A stretch of 64,000 bases of DNA from Microcoleus sp. EPA2 (GTDB lineage Bacteria; Cyanobacteriota; Cyanobacteriia; Cyanobacteriales; Microcoleaceae), in the NCBI GenBank assembly GCA_020882975.1, contig JAHRFD010000003.1:68732-132731 (forward strand), in the 5' to 3' direction. Position numbers and translations under genes: made by a program. Position 1 is the first letter of the stretch. Each line of letters begins with the position of its first letter. Below the pieces are notes generated by a model. The model was not told the DNA's origin, ran no database searches, and worked only from the letters and a program-made list of their open reading frames with translations. Shown in pieces: positions 16,562 to 25,862 of this stretch.

Positions 16562-16657
16562 CAAATGTTATTGGTTATTAGTTATTGGTGATTAGCATCC
16601 CCAAGCGAATCAAAAATAACAAATAACAAATAACTACTAACTACTAACTACTAACTA
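16562..16657. repeat. Inverted STRR tracts (GTTATTG / AACAAAT / AACTACT)
   Basis: Short TTATTGGTTATTAG-type tracts are followed by complementary AATAACA heptamers and AACTACT heptamers that run up to the ATG of the TSUP gene. No Shine-Dalgarno is visible within the repeats. Confidence 0.7.
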
Positions 16658-17521
16658 ATGACTGTCAGCGAATTATTGATTCTGGGTGCGGCGGGACTTT
16701 TGGCAGGAATTCTAGCAGGATTTTTGGGCATCGGCGGTGGCACGATGCTCGTACCTCTGTTGGTTGCTCTCAACTACGCACCGGTGGAAGCTGTGGCTAC
16801 GAGCGGTTTTTCCATCGTAATTACAGCTATTTCTGGCAGTTTCCAGAATTGGCGCATGGGTTACTTCAGTTTGAGTCAGGTAGCAGGAATTGGTTTTCCC
16901 GCGGTAATAACAGCACAAATCGGTGTTTATTTGACGGGAATATTTCCCCCATACTTGTTGTTAATTGCTTTTGGGATGTTGCTATTACTGAATATTTATT
17001 TAATTCAAGTTCGCAAATATCTGACAGAAGCCAAAAAAATGGCAGAGGGACAACAGGGTATGGGAGGAGAAACGGGACAAGGGGAAAATTCCCCATTGCC
17101 GATTTCTGATTCCCGCATCCCGAATCATCCCCATCTTTGGTTTAATCGAACTTTGGCCAAAGTTACCACTGGTGGTTTGGCTGGTTTATTAGCAGGGTTG
17201 TTCGGTGTAGGCGGGGGTGTGATTATGGTCCCACTGCAAATTTTGCTGTTAGGAGAAAGTATTAAAACAGCTATTCAAACGAGCTTGGGCGTAATTGTGA
17301 TCACTGCGATTTCAGCGACTTTGGGACACGCGGCGCGTGGGAATGTTTTGTGGAATGTGGGTTTGATTCTGGGCGCTGGTGGATTGTTGGGTGCCCAGGT
17401 TAGCACTCGGTTTTTGCCAAAATTATCGGATCGTCTAGTTAGTTTAGCTTTTCGATCGCTCTTGGCACTTTTATCGGTTTATGTTTTTTGGCAAGCTTGG
17501 CAAAAATTTACTCACACTTAA
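16658..17521 (+). CDS. TSUP family (TauE/SafE) sulfite/anion exporter
   Basis: A 287-residue polytopic membrane protein made of two homologous halves. Each starts with the family motif: AGILAGFLGIGGGTMLVPLL near residue 15 and AGLLAGLFGVGGGVIMVPLQ near 180. A hydrophilic loop of about 45 residues (EAKKMAEGQQGMGGE...) separates the halves. The family exports sulfite, sulfoacetate and related anions; substrate cannot be read from sequence. It is preceded by STRR repeats and followed by a fragment of the TTCCGGTTGTAT dispersed repeat (17534-17562). It is monocistronic as far as I see. Confidence 0.9.
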   Translation: MTVSELLILGAAGLLAGILAGFLGIGGGTMLVPLLVALNYAPVEAVATSGFSIVITAISGSFQNWRMGYFSLSQVAGIGFPAVITAQIGVYLTGIFPPYLLLIAFGMLLLLNIYLIQVRKYLTEAKKMAEGQQGMGGETGQGENSPLPISDSRIPNHPHLWFNRTLAKVTTGGLAGLLAGLFGVGGGVIMVPLQILLLGESIKTAIQTSLGVIVITAISATLGHAARGNVLWNVGLILGAGGLLGAQVSTRFLPKLSDRLVSLAFRSLLALLSVYVFWQAWQKFTHT

Positions 17522-17533
17522 CTTTTCATCTCA

Positions 17534-17562
17534 ATTCCGGTTGTATCGGAATGATTTAACCG
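17534..17562. repeat. Fragment of dispersed TTCCGGTTGTAT repeat
   Basis: TTCCGGTTGTATCGGAATG plus ATTTAACC matches 51424-51449 (one internal difference, C/T). This end of the dispersed family lies just 3' of the TSUP gene. Confidence 0.6.
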
Positions 17563-17632
17563 CGAAGGCGCTCTTGACGCGAAGTTCGAGAAGAGAGAGT
17601 TTAATACAGGAGGATGAAGAGAGGATTTGGTA

Positions 17633-18436
17633 TCACTGCTTTACCGATAGCTGCTTCACGGCGCGAGTCAGGCGCTGCAAATAAGGCTTGACAATTTGTT
17701 GATTTTGTCGCTGCAATTGGGAAACTTGCTCCTGCAATTGCTGAATCTCGGTTTGCAGTGTCGCTACATCTATGGTGGGTCGATCGAGCAAAACTTGCAA
17801 TTGCCCCAGGGAACTTTGGATTAGATTAAAGTCTATCTCTTCCGATCGCTGCTGCAACTCTGCTGTCATATTTTTAACTTCTGTTAACTTTTCGTCCATC
17901 AACAAAAACCGGACATTCACATTTTCCCAATCTAATTCTCTCAGGGCGCTATTTTCCAAACGGACGAGTTTTTGCTGCAACTCTCCGAGGATAGTGTCTA
18001 TTTCCTCAGAGTCAGCCGGGTGCGCCTGCATTTGCTGTTGCAGGGAAGTCAAGATGGCCTGTATATCAGGGATGGCGTGGGATTCCAAACTGCGAATTTG
18101 CTGTTGCAAGTCAGAGACGGTGGTATATAGTTCCTTCGAGTCTCCCGGAAGTGTCTGAACTTGCTGTTGGAGGGACTTTACTGTCAATTCTACGCCTGCG
18201 ATCGCAGAATTTGCCTTTTGCTGCATTTTTTGCTCGAAACGTTGGCGATTGAGGAAATTCAGCGACAGTGCAGCGGTTAAAGGAGCCGCAGCGTAGATAA
18301 TTTGCCCCGACAATCCTGCGATAATCGTGCCAATAGCTGAACCGGCGATGGATGCGTATTCTGCGACTTCTACCCAGTCTCGCTGGTTTGAGGAGCTTCT
18401 CAGGACTGGGAATGATACGTCGTTCATTTTCTGCAT
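17633..18436 (-). CDS. Coiled-coil protein with a central hydrophobic segment, unknown function
   Basis: A 267-residue protein. Residues about 27-58 (ASIAGSAIGTIIAGLSGQII... then AAAPLTAALSLNFL) form a hydrophobic pair that may be membrane-embedded. The rest is a long alpha-helical coiled coil rich in LQQQ heptads, with three similar blocks ending in LPGDSKELYTTVSDLQQQ, HPADSEEIDTILGELQQK and a Leu/Gln-rich tail. The start may instead be three codons downstream (MNDVSF). I do not recognise a named family. Neighbouring genes give no functional clue. Confidence 0.7.
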   Translation of the reverse strand: MQKMNDVSFPVLRSSSNQRDWVEVAEYASIAGSAIGTIIAGLSGQIIYAAAPLTAALSLNFLNRQRFEQKMQQKANSAIAGVELTVKSLQQQVQTLPGDSKELYTTVSDLQQQIRSLESHAIPDIQAILTSLQQQMQAHPADSEEIDTILGELQQKLVRLENSALRELDWENVNVRFLLMDEKLTEVKNMTAELQQRSEEIDFNLIQSSLGQLQVLLDRPTIDVATLQTEIQQLQEQVSQLQRQNQQIVKPYLQRLTRAVKQLSVKQ

Positions 18437-18583
18437 AGTTGCGGATTAACCTTTTAGTCGTGTGGTAGATTGCGATCGGGATTAGGTTAAACTCAAGAGC
18501 TTGTACCAAAAATCCTACATCCAAATCCTACATCCAAAATCAGAAATCAGTCTGTTAGCCACCAGTCAGGAGGTATAAAAAAA

Positions 18584-18910
18584 ATGGGTCTCAAAATTAT
18601 TGAAAGCTATGACGGCAGTTTCGTCCTCGAACCGGGTGCTAAAGCTGTACTGTTGAGTTTATTAACCGCTGACAGTTTCCAGACACAAGTAGCACAACAA
18701 TTGCACTGTTCGCGCATTGAGTTTACCAACTTACTTTTTCAGCCAGTCCCTTACAGCACCGAGACTCCCAAGGGAATGCCTGCGGAGTTTGAAAAGTATC
18801 ACAATCACAGCGATTTTGCGATCGTGAATGTGCCACCTAATTTTATGTTCCAAGCCAAAGTCTTTAAGCCCAGTCGCCTCTGTGCCATTTATCGAGTATT
18901 TAATACTTAG
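18584..18910 (+). CDS. Hypothetical protein, 108 aa
   Basis: The start is well defined by a strong Shine-Dalgarno CAGGAGGT 9 bp before the ATG. The protein (MGLKIIESYDGSFVLEPG...) is soluble, without signal peptide or obvious motif. It contains a possible helix-turn-helix-like segment (DSFQTQVAQQLHCSRIEFTN) and a basic C-terminus (FKPSRLCAIYRVF). I do not recognise the family. The next gene (GIY-YIG type) begins 82 bp downstream on the same strand, so the two may be cotranscribed. Confidence 0.7.
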   Translation: MGLKIIESYDGSFVLEPGAKAVLLSLLTADSFQTQVAQQLHCSRIEFTNLLFQPVPYSTETPKGMPAEFEKYHNHSDFAIVNVPPNFMFQAKVFKPSRLCAIYRVFNT

Positions 18911-18992
18911 CTAAAAACAGTTTACCAATTAGCTCAAACCTAGTTAATCTCTGATTTAACTCTCAAATATTACATCTAAAATCTCAAATAGA

Positions 18993-19532
18993 ATGACAGA
19001 AGACATTCCCACATTAGCTAGCTTAGAATTCTTTTCCTACATCGATGGTGAGGGAAAATTGCCAGAATTTGTACAGGGAAAAATAGGCGTTTGCGCGATT
19101 TTCGACAGCGATAAAGTCCTCCAATTTGTGGGATATTCTCGCGATATTTACCTCAGCCTCAAACAATATCTAGTGCGCCAACACCAAAACTGCTACTGGC
19201 TAAAAGTCCAAATAATCGATCGACCAAACCGCACTATTCTAGAAAATATCCGACAAAGTTGGATTGCCGAAAACGGTTCGGAGCCTGCGGGTAATGGTGT
19301 CGATGCTGGGAAGTGGAACGATCCCATCGATACCAAAAGTGTAATGACAGTCGAAGAAATAGCAAATTATCAAGCTATCATCATCGATGAACTTGCCAAA
19401 GATAAATTGTTGAAAAATGTAGCGCGGCGGGTAGAAAATGAAATCTTATCCCAACTCAAAGCCCGTGGTGTCACGGAAGAAATTCGATTTAATCCTAAGC
19501 TGAAAACTAGCGGATTGCTAGATTTGAAGTAA
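18993..19532 (+). CDS. GIY-YIG nuclease-like protein
   Basis: A 179-residue protein. Residues about 29-75 fit a GIY-YIG fold: GVCAIFDSDKVLQFVGYSR stands in for the GIY and YIG strands, followed by a conserved Arg/Ser helix DIYLSLKQYL. The first motif is GVC rather than GIY, so catalytic competence is uncertain. The C-terminal half (EEIANYQAIIIDELAKDKLLK..., RGVTEEIRF) is a helical extension seen in cyanobacterial and plant chloroplast homologues. A clear terminator hairpin follows. Role unknown; DNA repair or recombination is a family-level guess. Confidence 0.7.
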   Translation: MTEDIPTLASLEFFSYIDGEGKLPEFVQGKIGVCAIFDSDKVLQFVGYSRDIYLSLKQYLVRQHQNCYWLKVQIIDRPNRTILENIRQSWIAENGSEPAGNGVDAGKWNDPIDTKSVMTVEEIANYQAIIIDELAKDKLLKNVARRVENEILSQLKARGVTEEIRFNPKLKTSGLLDLK

Positions 19533-19554
19533 AGCAGAACCCCCTTTCAATTAT

Positions 19555-19597
19555 CCAAATACCCAACTGCACAGAAGCAGTCGGGTATTTGGTTTTA
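19555..19597 (+). terminator. Rho-independent-type terminator after the GIY-YIG gene
   Basis: CCAAATACCCAACTGC and GCAGTCGGGTATTTGG pair across an ACAGAA loop with one mismatch, followed by TTTT. It begins 22 bp after the stop codon. Confidence 0.8.
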
Positions 19598-19883
19598 GAG
19601 GAATTTTTGAGATAGTTATGGGCACCAGACTGGTCTGAAAGCGCGTTGTTACCAAGTTTTTGGGATGCCATCAGTAAATCCACTTAATTAGCGGTTCCTG
19701 CCCTTCTTTCCGGTTCCCCTGAGCGTAGTCAAAGGGTCAAAGGGTCTTCTTCCTTCTCCCATACAAAAAACATTGATTCTCAAGTTGGGCTGATCGGGGC
19801 CAAAATATTATGAATGTAAGTCGTATTGCTATTGTTGCATCTGCCTTCTTCCTTGAACATCTACTTGACATTCAAAATACCCG
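19598..19883. other. Intergenic stretch without recognisable gene
   Basis: Between the terminator and the kinase start I see only non-coding sequence with a short AGGGTCAAAGGGTCTTC duplication. No promoter or RNA gene could be identified with confidence. Confidence 0.5.
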
Positions 19884-20954
19884 ATGGATATGAAACCAAC
19901 TCTTTTGAACAACCGCTATCGCATTATTGCCAAACTCGGCACTGGGGGTTTTGGGGAAACTTTTCTAGCCCAAGATACTCAAATGCCTTCAGCTCGCTGC
20001 TGTGTGCTCAAGCAGTTAAAGCCTACTGCTAAAAATCCTCAAATTTTACATTTAGTTCAACAGCGGTTTAAACGGGAAGCTGCCATTTTGGAACTACTCA
20101 ACGAACGGAAATATCGAATTCCCCAACTTTACGCTTATTTTGAAGAGTCTGGCCAATTTTATTTAGTTCAAGAATGGATTGACGGGGAAAATCTGGCGCG
20201 TAAGATACAAGAACAAGGGCTGTGCAGCGAGGGAACTGTAAAATCCATATTAATCAGTGTATTGGAAATTCTTGATTATATTCACGCTCATGGCATTATT
20301 CACAGGGATATTAAGCCTGACAATATTTTGTTGAGAAAGCGAGATGGACAGCCAGTGCTGATTGATTTTGGAGCGGTGAAAGAAACGATGGCTACAGCGG
20401 AAAACTCTGCGGAAAATCCTCGGTCTATCTTGATAGGAACTCCTGGCTTTATGGCATCGGAACAGGCAAACGGACGACCAATTTATGCTAGTGATTTATT
20501 TAGTTTGGGATTGACAGCGATTTATTTACTAACTGGCAAAATTCCTCAAGAATTAGAAGTAGATGCAGAAACAGGAGAGTTTGTTTGGCGGCATTTGGCT
20601 GGCAATATTAGTTATAGTTTGGCAGCAATTTTGGATAAGGCAATTCGGTTTCACCCGCGCGATCGCTATGCAACTGCTAGGGAAATGTTAGCAGAAATAC
20701 AAGGAGCGCTTAGTGCTATTCCTGACACACAATTTTCCCTGCCATTGCCCACAGTTGCCGAATTCAGATTCCATGGTCAGCAAGATTTTCGGGCGGATTT
20801 AATTAATTTAAAAAAAATTACTTTAGTGGGTGGATTGCTGGGAGCTTTAGCAAGTTTTGCTTTTGTGTTTAAAAGTCCCGAAACCAATCTCAATTCTTCC
20901 ATGGAAAAACTGATTCCTCTGGCCAAACAGGAACAGCTAATTCCCAATAAGTAA
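19884..20954 (+). CDS. Ser/Thr protein kinase, C-terminally membrane-anchored
   Basis: A 356-residue Hanks-type kinase. It has an intact glycine loop LGTGGFGETF (about 18-27), catalytic Lys43 in VLKQLKP, an alphaC Glu in RFKREAAIL, HRDIKPDN, IDFGAVKE and the GTPGFMASEQ activation segment. The kinase domain ends near residue 275. A short linker and one transmembrane helix (about 309-331, ITLVGGLLGALASFAFVF) follow, and the protein ends 25 residues later. It therefore lacks the WD40 or TPR sensor domain many cyanobacterial kinases have. The start could be two codons later (MKPTLL). It probably acts at the cytoplasmic membrane; targets unknown. Confidence 0.9.
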   Translation: MDMKPTLLNNRYRIIAKLGTGGFGETFLAQDTQMPSARCCVLKQLKPTAKNPQILHLVQQRFKREAAILELLNERKYRIPQLYAYFEESGQFYLVQEWIDGENLARKIQEQGLCSEGTVKSILISVLEILDYIHAHGIIHRDIKPDNILLRKRDGQPVLIDFGAVKETMATAENSAENPRSILIGTPGFMASEQANGRPIYASDLFSLGLTAIYLLTGKIPQELEVDAETGEFVWRHLAGNISYSLAAILDKAIRFHPRDRYATAREMLAEIQGALSAIPDTQFSLPLPTVAEFRFHGQQDFRADLINLKKITLVGGLLGALASFAFVFKSPETNLNSSMEKLIPLAKQEQLIPNK

Positions 20955-21125
20955 GAGAGGTAGAGCCTTGAGATTACAACACTTGACTTACGCCCTGGTT
21001 ATCCATTAATTAGCAAATGGCCACTCCGGGCGATCGCAATTTACCACCAAATTCCCTGTCCCAACCCGTTTTTTCCATAAATCCACAAGCTATGATTTGG
21101 TGTTGGGAACCTTTCAGAAATCTCA

Positions 21126-22247
21126 ATGCTGAACACAAAAACAATTCTTTCGAGCCTACTGCTATTTATCCCGATTTCGATTGCCGGACACTTCCTGGAA
21201 TGGGAATCCTCCACAATCTTCATCACATCGGCCCTAGCCATCATCCCCCTGGCTGCGTGGATGGGTACTGCCACCGAAGAAATCGCCGTCGTCCTGGGCC
21301 CAAATTTGGGTGGTTTGCTTAACGCTACCTTTGGAAATGCCACGGAACTGATTATCGGTATCGTCGCCCTGAATGCCGGACTCATCGATGTCGTGAAAGC
21401 TAGTATTACCGGTTCGATTATTGGGAACCTGTTGCTAGTCATGGGGCTGGCCATGTTGCTGGGTGGCTTGCGCTACAAAGAACAAGAATTTCAGCCGATA
21501 GTCGCCAGATTGAACGCTTCGGCGATGAATTTAGCCGTAATTGCAATTTTGGTGCCGACAGCAGTGGATGTCACCTCTAGAGGTATCGATCCTGAGACGA
21601 TGCAAAAACTTTCCAGCGCCGTGGCTGTAGTCCTGATCGTAGTCTACGTGCTGACTTTGCTGTTTTCGATGAAAACTCACACCTACCTCTACGATGCTGG
21701 GGTAGCGGAGATCGAAATGTTGGAAGAACTAGCCGAAAGCAATTTAGCAGGAGACAATCCAGAACACAAAGTCAATCTACCACTGTGGATTGGGGTGCTG
21801 TTGGTGTGTACCCTGATGGTAGCTGCGGAGTCCGAACTCCTAGTCGGTACTCTAGAAGAAGCAACGGCCCGTTTGGGACTGAGTGCATTGTTTACTGGGG
21901 TGATTTTAGTTCCGATTATTGGTAACGCCGCCGAACACGCTACAGCAGTCACGGTGGCGATGAAAAATAAAATGGATTTGTCGGTTTCTGTGGCAGTTGG
22001 TTCCAGTTTGCAAATTGCTCTGTTTGTTGCGCCGGTGTTGGTTTTGGCCGGTTTTGTCCTGGGAAAACCGATGGACTTGGACTTCAATCCGTTTGAACTG
22101 GTAGCGGTGACGGTAGCGGTGCTGATTGCTAATTCGATCAGTTCTGACGGTAAGTCTAACTGGCTCGAAGGTACTTTGCTGCTGGCGGCTTATGCAGTTT
22201 TAGCCCTAGCGTTCTATTTTCACCCGGTAATTGACGGACTTGCCTAG
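21126..22247 (+). CDS. cax: Calcium/proton antiporter
   Basis: A 373-residue polytopic membrane protein of the CaCA/CAX family. The two hallmark alpha repeats are present: GGLLNATFGNATELIIGIVAL (about residues 60-80) and PIIGNAAEHATAVTVAM (about 262-278), each with the acidic residue that binds Ca2+. An acidic loop lies between the halves (EIEMLEELAESN). Length and layout match the cyanobacterial Ca2+/H+ exchanger (Synechocystis slr1336 type), which exports Ca2+ or Na+ under salt and alkaline stress. It stands 171 bp after the kinase gene on the same strand; cotranscription is possible but unproven. Confidence 0.93.
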   Translation: MLNTKTILSSLLLFIPISIAGHFLEWESSTIFITSALAIIPLAAWMGTATEEIAVVLGPNLGGLLNATFGNATELIIGIVALNAGLIDVVKASITGSIIGNLLLVMGLAMLLGGLRYKEQEFQPIVARLNASAMNLAVIAILVPTAVDVTSRGIDPETMQKLSSAVAVVLIVVYVLTLLFSMKTHTYLYDAGVAEIEMLEELAESNLAGDNPEHKVNLPLWIGVLLVCTLMVAAESELLVGTLEEATARLGLSALFTGVILVPIIGNAAEHATAVTVAMKNKMDLSVSVAVGSSLQIALFVAPVLVLAGFVLGKPMDLDFNPFELVAVTVAVLIANSISSDGKSNWLEGTLLLAAYAVLALAFYFHPVIDGLA

Positions 22248-22701
22248 ATGCAAAAGCAGGGGGGAGTAAAGGGGGGGACAGGAATCTTCTGTTTCGTCTC
22301 CTTCTTCCCTCACCCTCTCTCCCCCTCTGGCTCTTGCCCCTCTTCCTGCTTGGTTTTTCCGTCTTCCTTTGCAAGTGGTCGTTGCGATCGTACAATGGAA
22401 GAGTAAGTGCGATCCGTTCACAGGTCTCAACTGACCATGACAGCGTTAATTACCAGCAAATAGAAGCGTGCCTAATTAATAGGTATAATCTTCAGTTTTT
22501 GTCGGTGTCTTCAACAAAAACAAACACAAAGCGCTGTCGTTGTGCGATCGCAATTTTAGATACCATCATGCTCAAAGATATTTCTGAAGAGTGTGTCATA
22601 TTTGGATTCTCTCCAGATGTCAGAGAAAATCTGAATTGAAAGTATCAAGATGTTAAAGTAAACATTGATAAAGCAACCTCAACTAGGGTTATGTGGCTTC
22701 T
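22248..22701. other. Gene-free intergenic stretch
   Basis: The first 100 bp are C/T- and G-run low-complexity sequence; the rest is ordinary AT-rich DNA. Short open frames lack ribosome binding sites and family resemblance, so I assign none. It probably contains the promoter of the downstream kinase. Confidence 0.5.
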
Positions 22702-24762
22702 GTGAGTTATTGCCTCAATCCCAAATGCCCGAATCCCTCCGATCCTGCCAATGCTGGTAAGTCCGCGTGTCTTCACTGCGGTTCAGAACTTTTGTTGCAA
22801 GGTAGATATCGCTTGGTCGCCCCTCTCGGAGGCGGCGGTTTTGGTAAAACTTTTGAAGTGGACGACAACGGCACCCGAAAAGTGCTCAAAGTCCTGCTCA
22901 AAGAACATCCCAAAGCTGTAGAACTTTTTAAGCAAGAAGCCGACGTATTGGTCAGGCTGAGACATCCCGGCATTCCGAAAGTAGAACGCGACGGTTATTT
23001 TACATTTTCCCCGGCTAACACCACGGAGTCTTTTCACTGTCTGATCATGGAGAAAATTGCCGGTGCTAATTTGCAGGACTGGCTGAAACATCGAGGTCGC
23101 CCGATTACTCAAGAACTCGCTGTTAATTGGTTGAAACAACTGTCGGAAATTTTAGATCTGGTTCACAGACTCAATTATTTTCACAGGGATATCAAGCCGC
23201 ACAATATTATGTGCAAGCCAAACGGTCAGTTGGTGCTAATTGACTTCGGGACTGCTAGGGAAGTGTCGGCGACTTATTTCGCCAAAGTGGGTCAGGGTGG
23301 AAATGTGACAGGTATTGTTTCTCCTGGTTACACACCGCCGGAACAAACCAATGGTAAGGCCGTTCCCCAGTCAGATTTTTTTGCTCTGGGACGCACTTTT
23401 GTTTATTTACTGACGGGGAAACCACCGACGGCTTTTCCTGAGAATCCACGCACGGGTAAACTGATGTGGCGCAAAGGAGCACCTCAAGTTTCCGATGCTG
23501 TGGCGAATGTGATTGACTATTTGATGGCACCTTTTCCGGGAAATCGACCTCAAAGTCCACAGGTGGTTTTACAGTGCTTGGAAGAAATTAATCTGGATGA
23601 GGGGGAGCCTGAGTTGCCAACTCAGTTACCGACGACTGGTCAAACTAAAATTCGGGCGAATCCTGGCGTGTCTGGGATGACTAAGCAGAGTTCGGGAAAT
23701 CGGCTCAGACCGCTGAGTTCTGGCTTGAAGAACTATGGCCCAAACAGGTTTGAGTGGAAAAACAAGTTGCTGGCGGGCGCTGCTGTGTTACTGGTGGCTG
23801 TGGGTGGCTCTCAAATTTACGGTTCCCTGCGTTATAAGGTGTTTCCGGCAAATCCCATGTGGCTGCTTTCTAGTTTGCCTAGCAGTCAGTTTTTGGAAAA
23901 TAGTTTGGATAATGTCGGGAGTGTAAATAACATCGCCCTTTCTTCGGATGGTAGAACTTTGGTCACTGCCAGTTTTGGCACGATTAGAGTTTGGAATCTG
24001 AGGACGGGAGAGGTGGTGCGGACGCTCAATCAAGTGCATTCTAAAAAATCGGTGAATGCTCTGGCAGTGAGTCCCAATGGCGAAATTTTAGCTAGTGGTG
24101 GCGACGATAATAATGTGATTTTGTGGGATTTAAAAAACGGTCGGCGGATGCTGACAATTCCCGCTCACAGCCGTGGGGTGAAGGCGCTCGCTTTCAGCCG
24201 AGACGGTCAGACTATGGCTAGTGCTAGTGATGATAAAACTGTTCGCTTGTGGAATGTGAGAACGGGAAGTAGGTTGTTGACTTTGATTGGTCACGGGGGA
24301 GAAGTAAATGCGATCGCCTTTAGCCCAGACGGTCAAACTTTGGCTAGCGGTAGCGAAGACAAGACTGTACGTTTGTGGAGTGTCAAAAGCGGAGATGTTA
24401 GAAGAATTCTCGCCGGTCATGGGCGGGCTGTGAATGCGGTGGCTTTTAGCCCCAATGGGCAAGTTGTGGCTAGTGGTAGCAGTGACAATACTATCCGTTT
24501 GTGGAACGCGCAAAATGGGAAACGGACTGGCACTCTGGAAGGGCATGAAAGTTGGGTCAGGGCGATCGCTTTTAGCCCCGATAACCGCTCTTTAATCAGT
24601 GGTGGTGCGGATATTATAGTTTGGGATGTTAAGACTGGAAAAGAAAGAAGCACTCTTTCTGGTCACAGTCAGTTTGTGAATTCTATTGCGATTAGTAAAA
24701 ATAGCAAAAACTTAGTCAGTGGTAGTCCCGATCGCACGATTAAGATTTGGCGAATTCCTTAG
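22702..24762 (+). CDS. Ser/Thr protein kinase with zinc ribbon and seven-blade WD40 propeller
   Basis: A 686-residue protein. An N-terminal zinc-ribbon (CLNPKCPNP...CLHCGS) precedes a complete kinase domain: GGGGFGKTF, Lys63 in VLKVLLK, Glu in FKQEADVL, HRDIKPHN, DFGTARE and SPGYTPPEQ. One transmembrane helix lies near residues 356-376 (LLAGAAVLLVAVGGS). Then come seven WD40 repeats, ending in RVWNL, ILWDL, RLWNV, RLWSV, RLWNA, IVWDV and KIWRI. I start at GTG 22702 (MSYCLNPKCP), matching the paralogue at 39758-41887 (MSYCINSHCP); a GTG nine bases upstream is possible. The propeller is predicted outside the membrane. The kinase is predicted active, unlike its paralogue. Confidence 0.92.
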   Translation: MSYCLNPKCPNPSDPANAGKSACLHCGSELLLQGRYRLVAPLGGGGFGKTFEVDDNGTRKVLKVLLKEHPKAVELFKQEADVLVRLRHPGIPKVERDGYFTFSPANTTESFHCLIMEKIAGANLQDWLKHRGRPITQELAVNWLKQLSEILDLVHRLNYFHRDIKPHNIMCKPNGQLVLIDFGTAREVSATYFAKVGQGGNVTGIVSPGYTPPEQTNGKAVPQSDFFALGRTFVYLLTGKPPTAFPENPRTGKLMWRKGAPQVSDAVANVIDYLMAPFPGNRPQSPQVVLQCLEEINLDEGEPELPTQLPTTGQTKIRANPGVSGMTKQSSGNRLRPLSSGLKNYGPNRFEWKNKLLAGAAVLLVAVGGSQIYGSLRYKVFPANPMWLLSSLPSSQFLENSLDNVGSVNNIALSSDGRTLVTASFGTIRVWNLRTGEVVRTLNQVHSKKSVNALAVSPNGEILASGGDDNNVILWDLKNGRRMLTIPAHSRGVKALAFSRDGQTMASASDDKTVRLWNVRTGSRLLTLIGHGGEVNAIAFSPDGQTLASGSEDKTVRLWSVKSGDVRRILAGHGRAVNAVAFSPNGQVVASGSSDNTIRLWNAQNGKRTGTLEGHESWVRAIAFSPDNRSLISGGADIIVWDVKTGKERSTLSGHSQFVNSIAISKNSKNLVSGSPDRTIKIWRIP

Positions 24763-24834
24763 TCAGTTGTTAGTTGTTGGGGGAAATTTACCTGTGGGTA
24801 GGTTGGTTTAGGTTTTGAGAAACTGTCAACGAGA

Positions 24835-25473
24835 TTACGAAACAATTCCGCGCCCATTTTTGGCAAATTCATCAACAGTTTGCTGTGACAATTCATGAAG
24901 GGCGATCGCTTGCAATACATCCAAAGGCAATGTCAAATGATGGGCACCAGCTAATAAAGTCTGCACCGCTTCTTCCGGCGATTTAATGCTAGCTGCCAAA
25001 ATTTCAGTATTAGTGTTTTTCAAGACATTTGCCATGTCCCTGACTAGGGCAAAACCGTCTCCCAAAAGTCTGGTGGCGCGATTCACATAGGCGATCGCAT
25101 ATTTTGCCCCCGCGGCTGCTGACACAACTGCTTGGGATGGGCTGTAAATAGCTGTCACCGCGCAAGGAATTTCCGGTGATAGGTGTGCTACTGCTTGGAA
25201 ACCGGGGATGGTGGCGGGAATTTTTAAGACTGTTTGCTGTCCAATTAATTCAAAAGCTGCTTTTCCTTCTGCTACCATCCCATCAAAATCAGATGCTGTT
25301 AGCTGATAATACAATTCCCCTGGAATGATTTGTGCCAGTTCTTGTAGCGTCACTGCTGGAGAGAAATTGCTTTTTGCCAAAAGTGTAGGATTGGTAGTAA
25401 TTCCCCCTACCCATCCCCACTGACTGGCTAACTGGGCTTCTGTTATAATTGCGGTATCAACATAAATTGCCAT
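24835..25473 (-). CDS. Transaldolase / fructose-6-phosphate aldolase-like protein
   Basis: A 212-residue class I aldolase of the TalC/FSA (MipB) subfamily. Conserved segments are IYVDTA at the start, GGITTNPTLLAKS, the Schiff-base lysine in VLKIPATIPG (Lys84), and VTAIYSPSQAVVSAAAGAKYAIAYVNR. It is much shorter than full transaldolase, as expected for this subfamily. The reaction is either C3 aldol cleavage of fructose 6-phosphate or transaldolase transfer; sequence cannot separate them here. Monocistronic, convergent with the WD40 kinase gene. Confidence 0.85.
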   Translation of the reverse strand: MAIYVDTAIITEAQLASQWGWVGGITTNPTLLAKSNFSPAVTLQELAQIIPGELYYQLTASDFDGMVAEGKAAFELIGQQTVLKIPATIPGFQAVAHLSPEIPCAVTAIYSPSQAVVSAAAGAKYAIAYVNRATRLLGDGFALVRDMANVLKNTNTEILAASIKSPEEAVQTLLAGAHHLTLPLDVLQAIALHELSQQTVDEFAKNGRGIVS

Positions 25474-25627
25474 TGTTTCTACACCTTAAATTTACTATTT
25501 TAGAGAGACGGAGTGTCAGTGGGATAATAAGTTTACCAAAATTATCGTGGAATTATATTCCTAGGGTTTTAGCATACCAGCTCTGGGAGCATATTACCAT
25601 TAGGTAATCATCAAACTTTAGTTATTT

Positions 25628-25745
25628 TAGCTACATATAGCAATCCTCGCATCATTTGTGAATTTCTTACTCCCTCCCCTTCATAAGGTCCGGGTTGGGG
25701 TGGGGTAAAAACTTTACGACTCGTGCAAGGACTGCTATAGCTACA
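25628..25745. mobile_element. MITE-like inverted-repeat element
   Basis: The ends TATAGCAATCCTCGCA and TGCAAGGACTGCTATA are inverted repeats with two mismatches. A weaker match continues inward (GCATCATTTGTGAATTTCTTAC against the complement of the right arm) around a CCCCTTCATAAGGTCCGGG core. There is no coding capacity. The remaining gene-free DNA on each side shows nothing recognisable. Confidence 0.6.
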
Positions 25746-25862
25746 TAAAACAGGGAAATAGGGATTTTTTTTAAATTAAATAACATCGCCAAATGCCGGA
25801 TACACATAGTTGGCATTTGTAGTAGGGCTTAGATATCGAATAAGTCAAGGAAGTGAGTCAAA

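Noticed and set aside
21017-21322. Plus-strand 101-codon frame overlapping the Ca2+/H+ antiporter start
   Set aside because: It overlaps the clearly coding antiporter in another frame and has no motif.
22334-22639. Plus-strand 101-codon frame between the antiporter and the WD40 kinase
   Set aside because: Low-complexity beginning, no ribosome binding site and no recognisable domain; I cannot support it as a gene.
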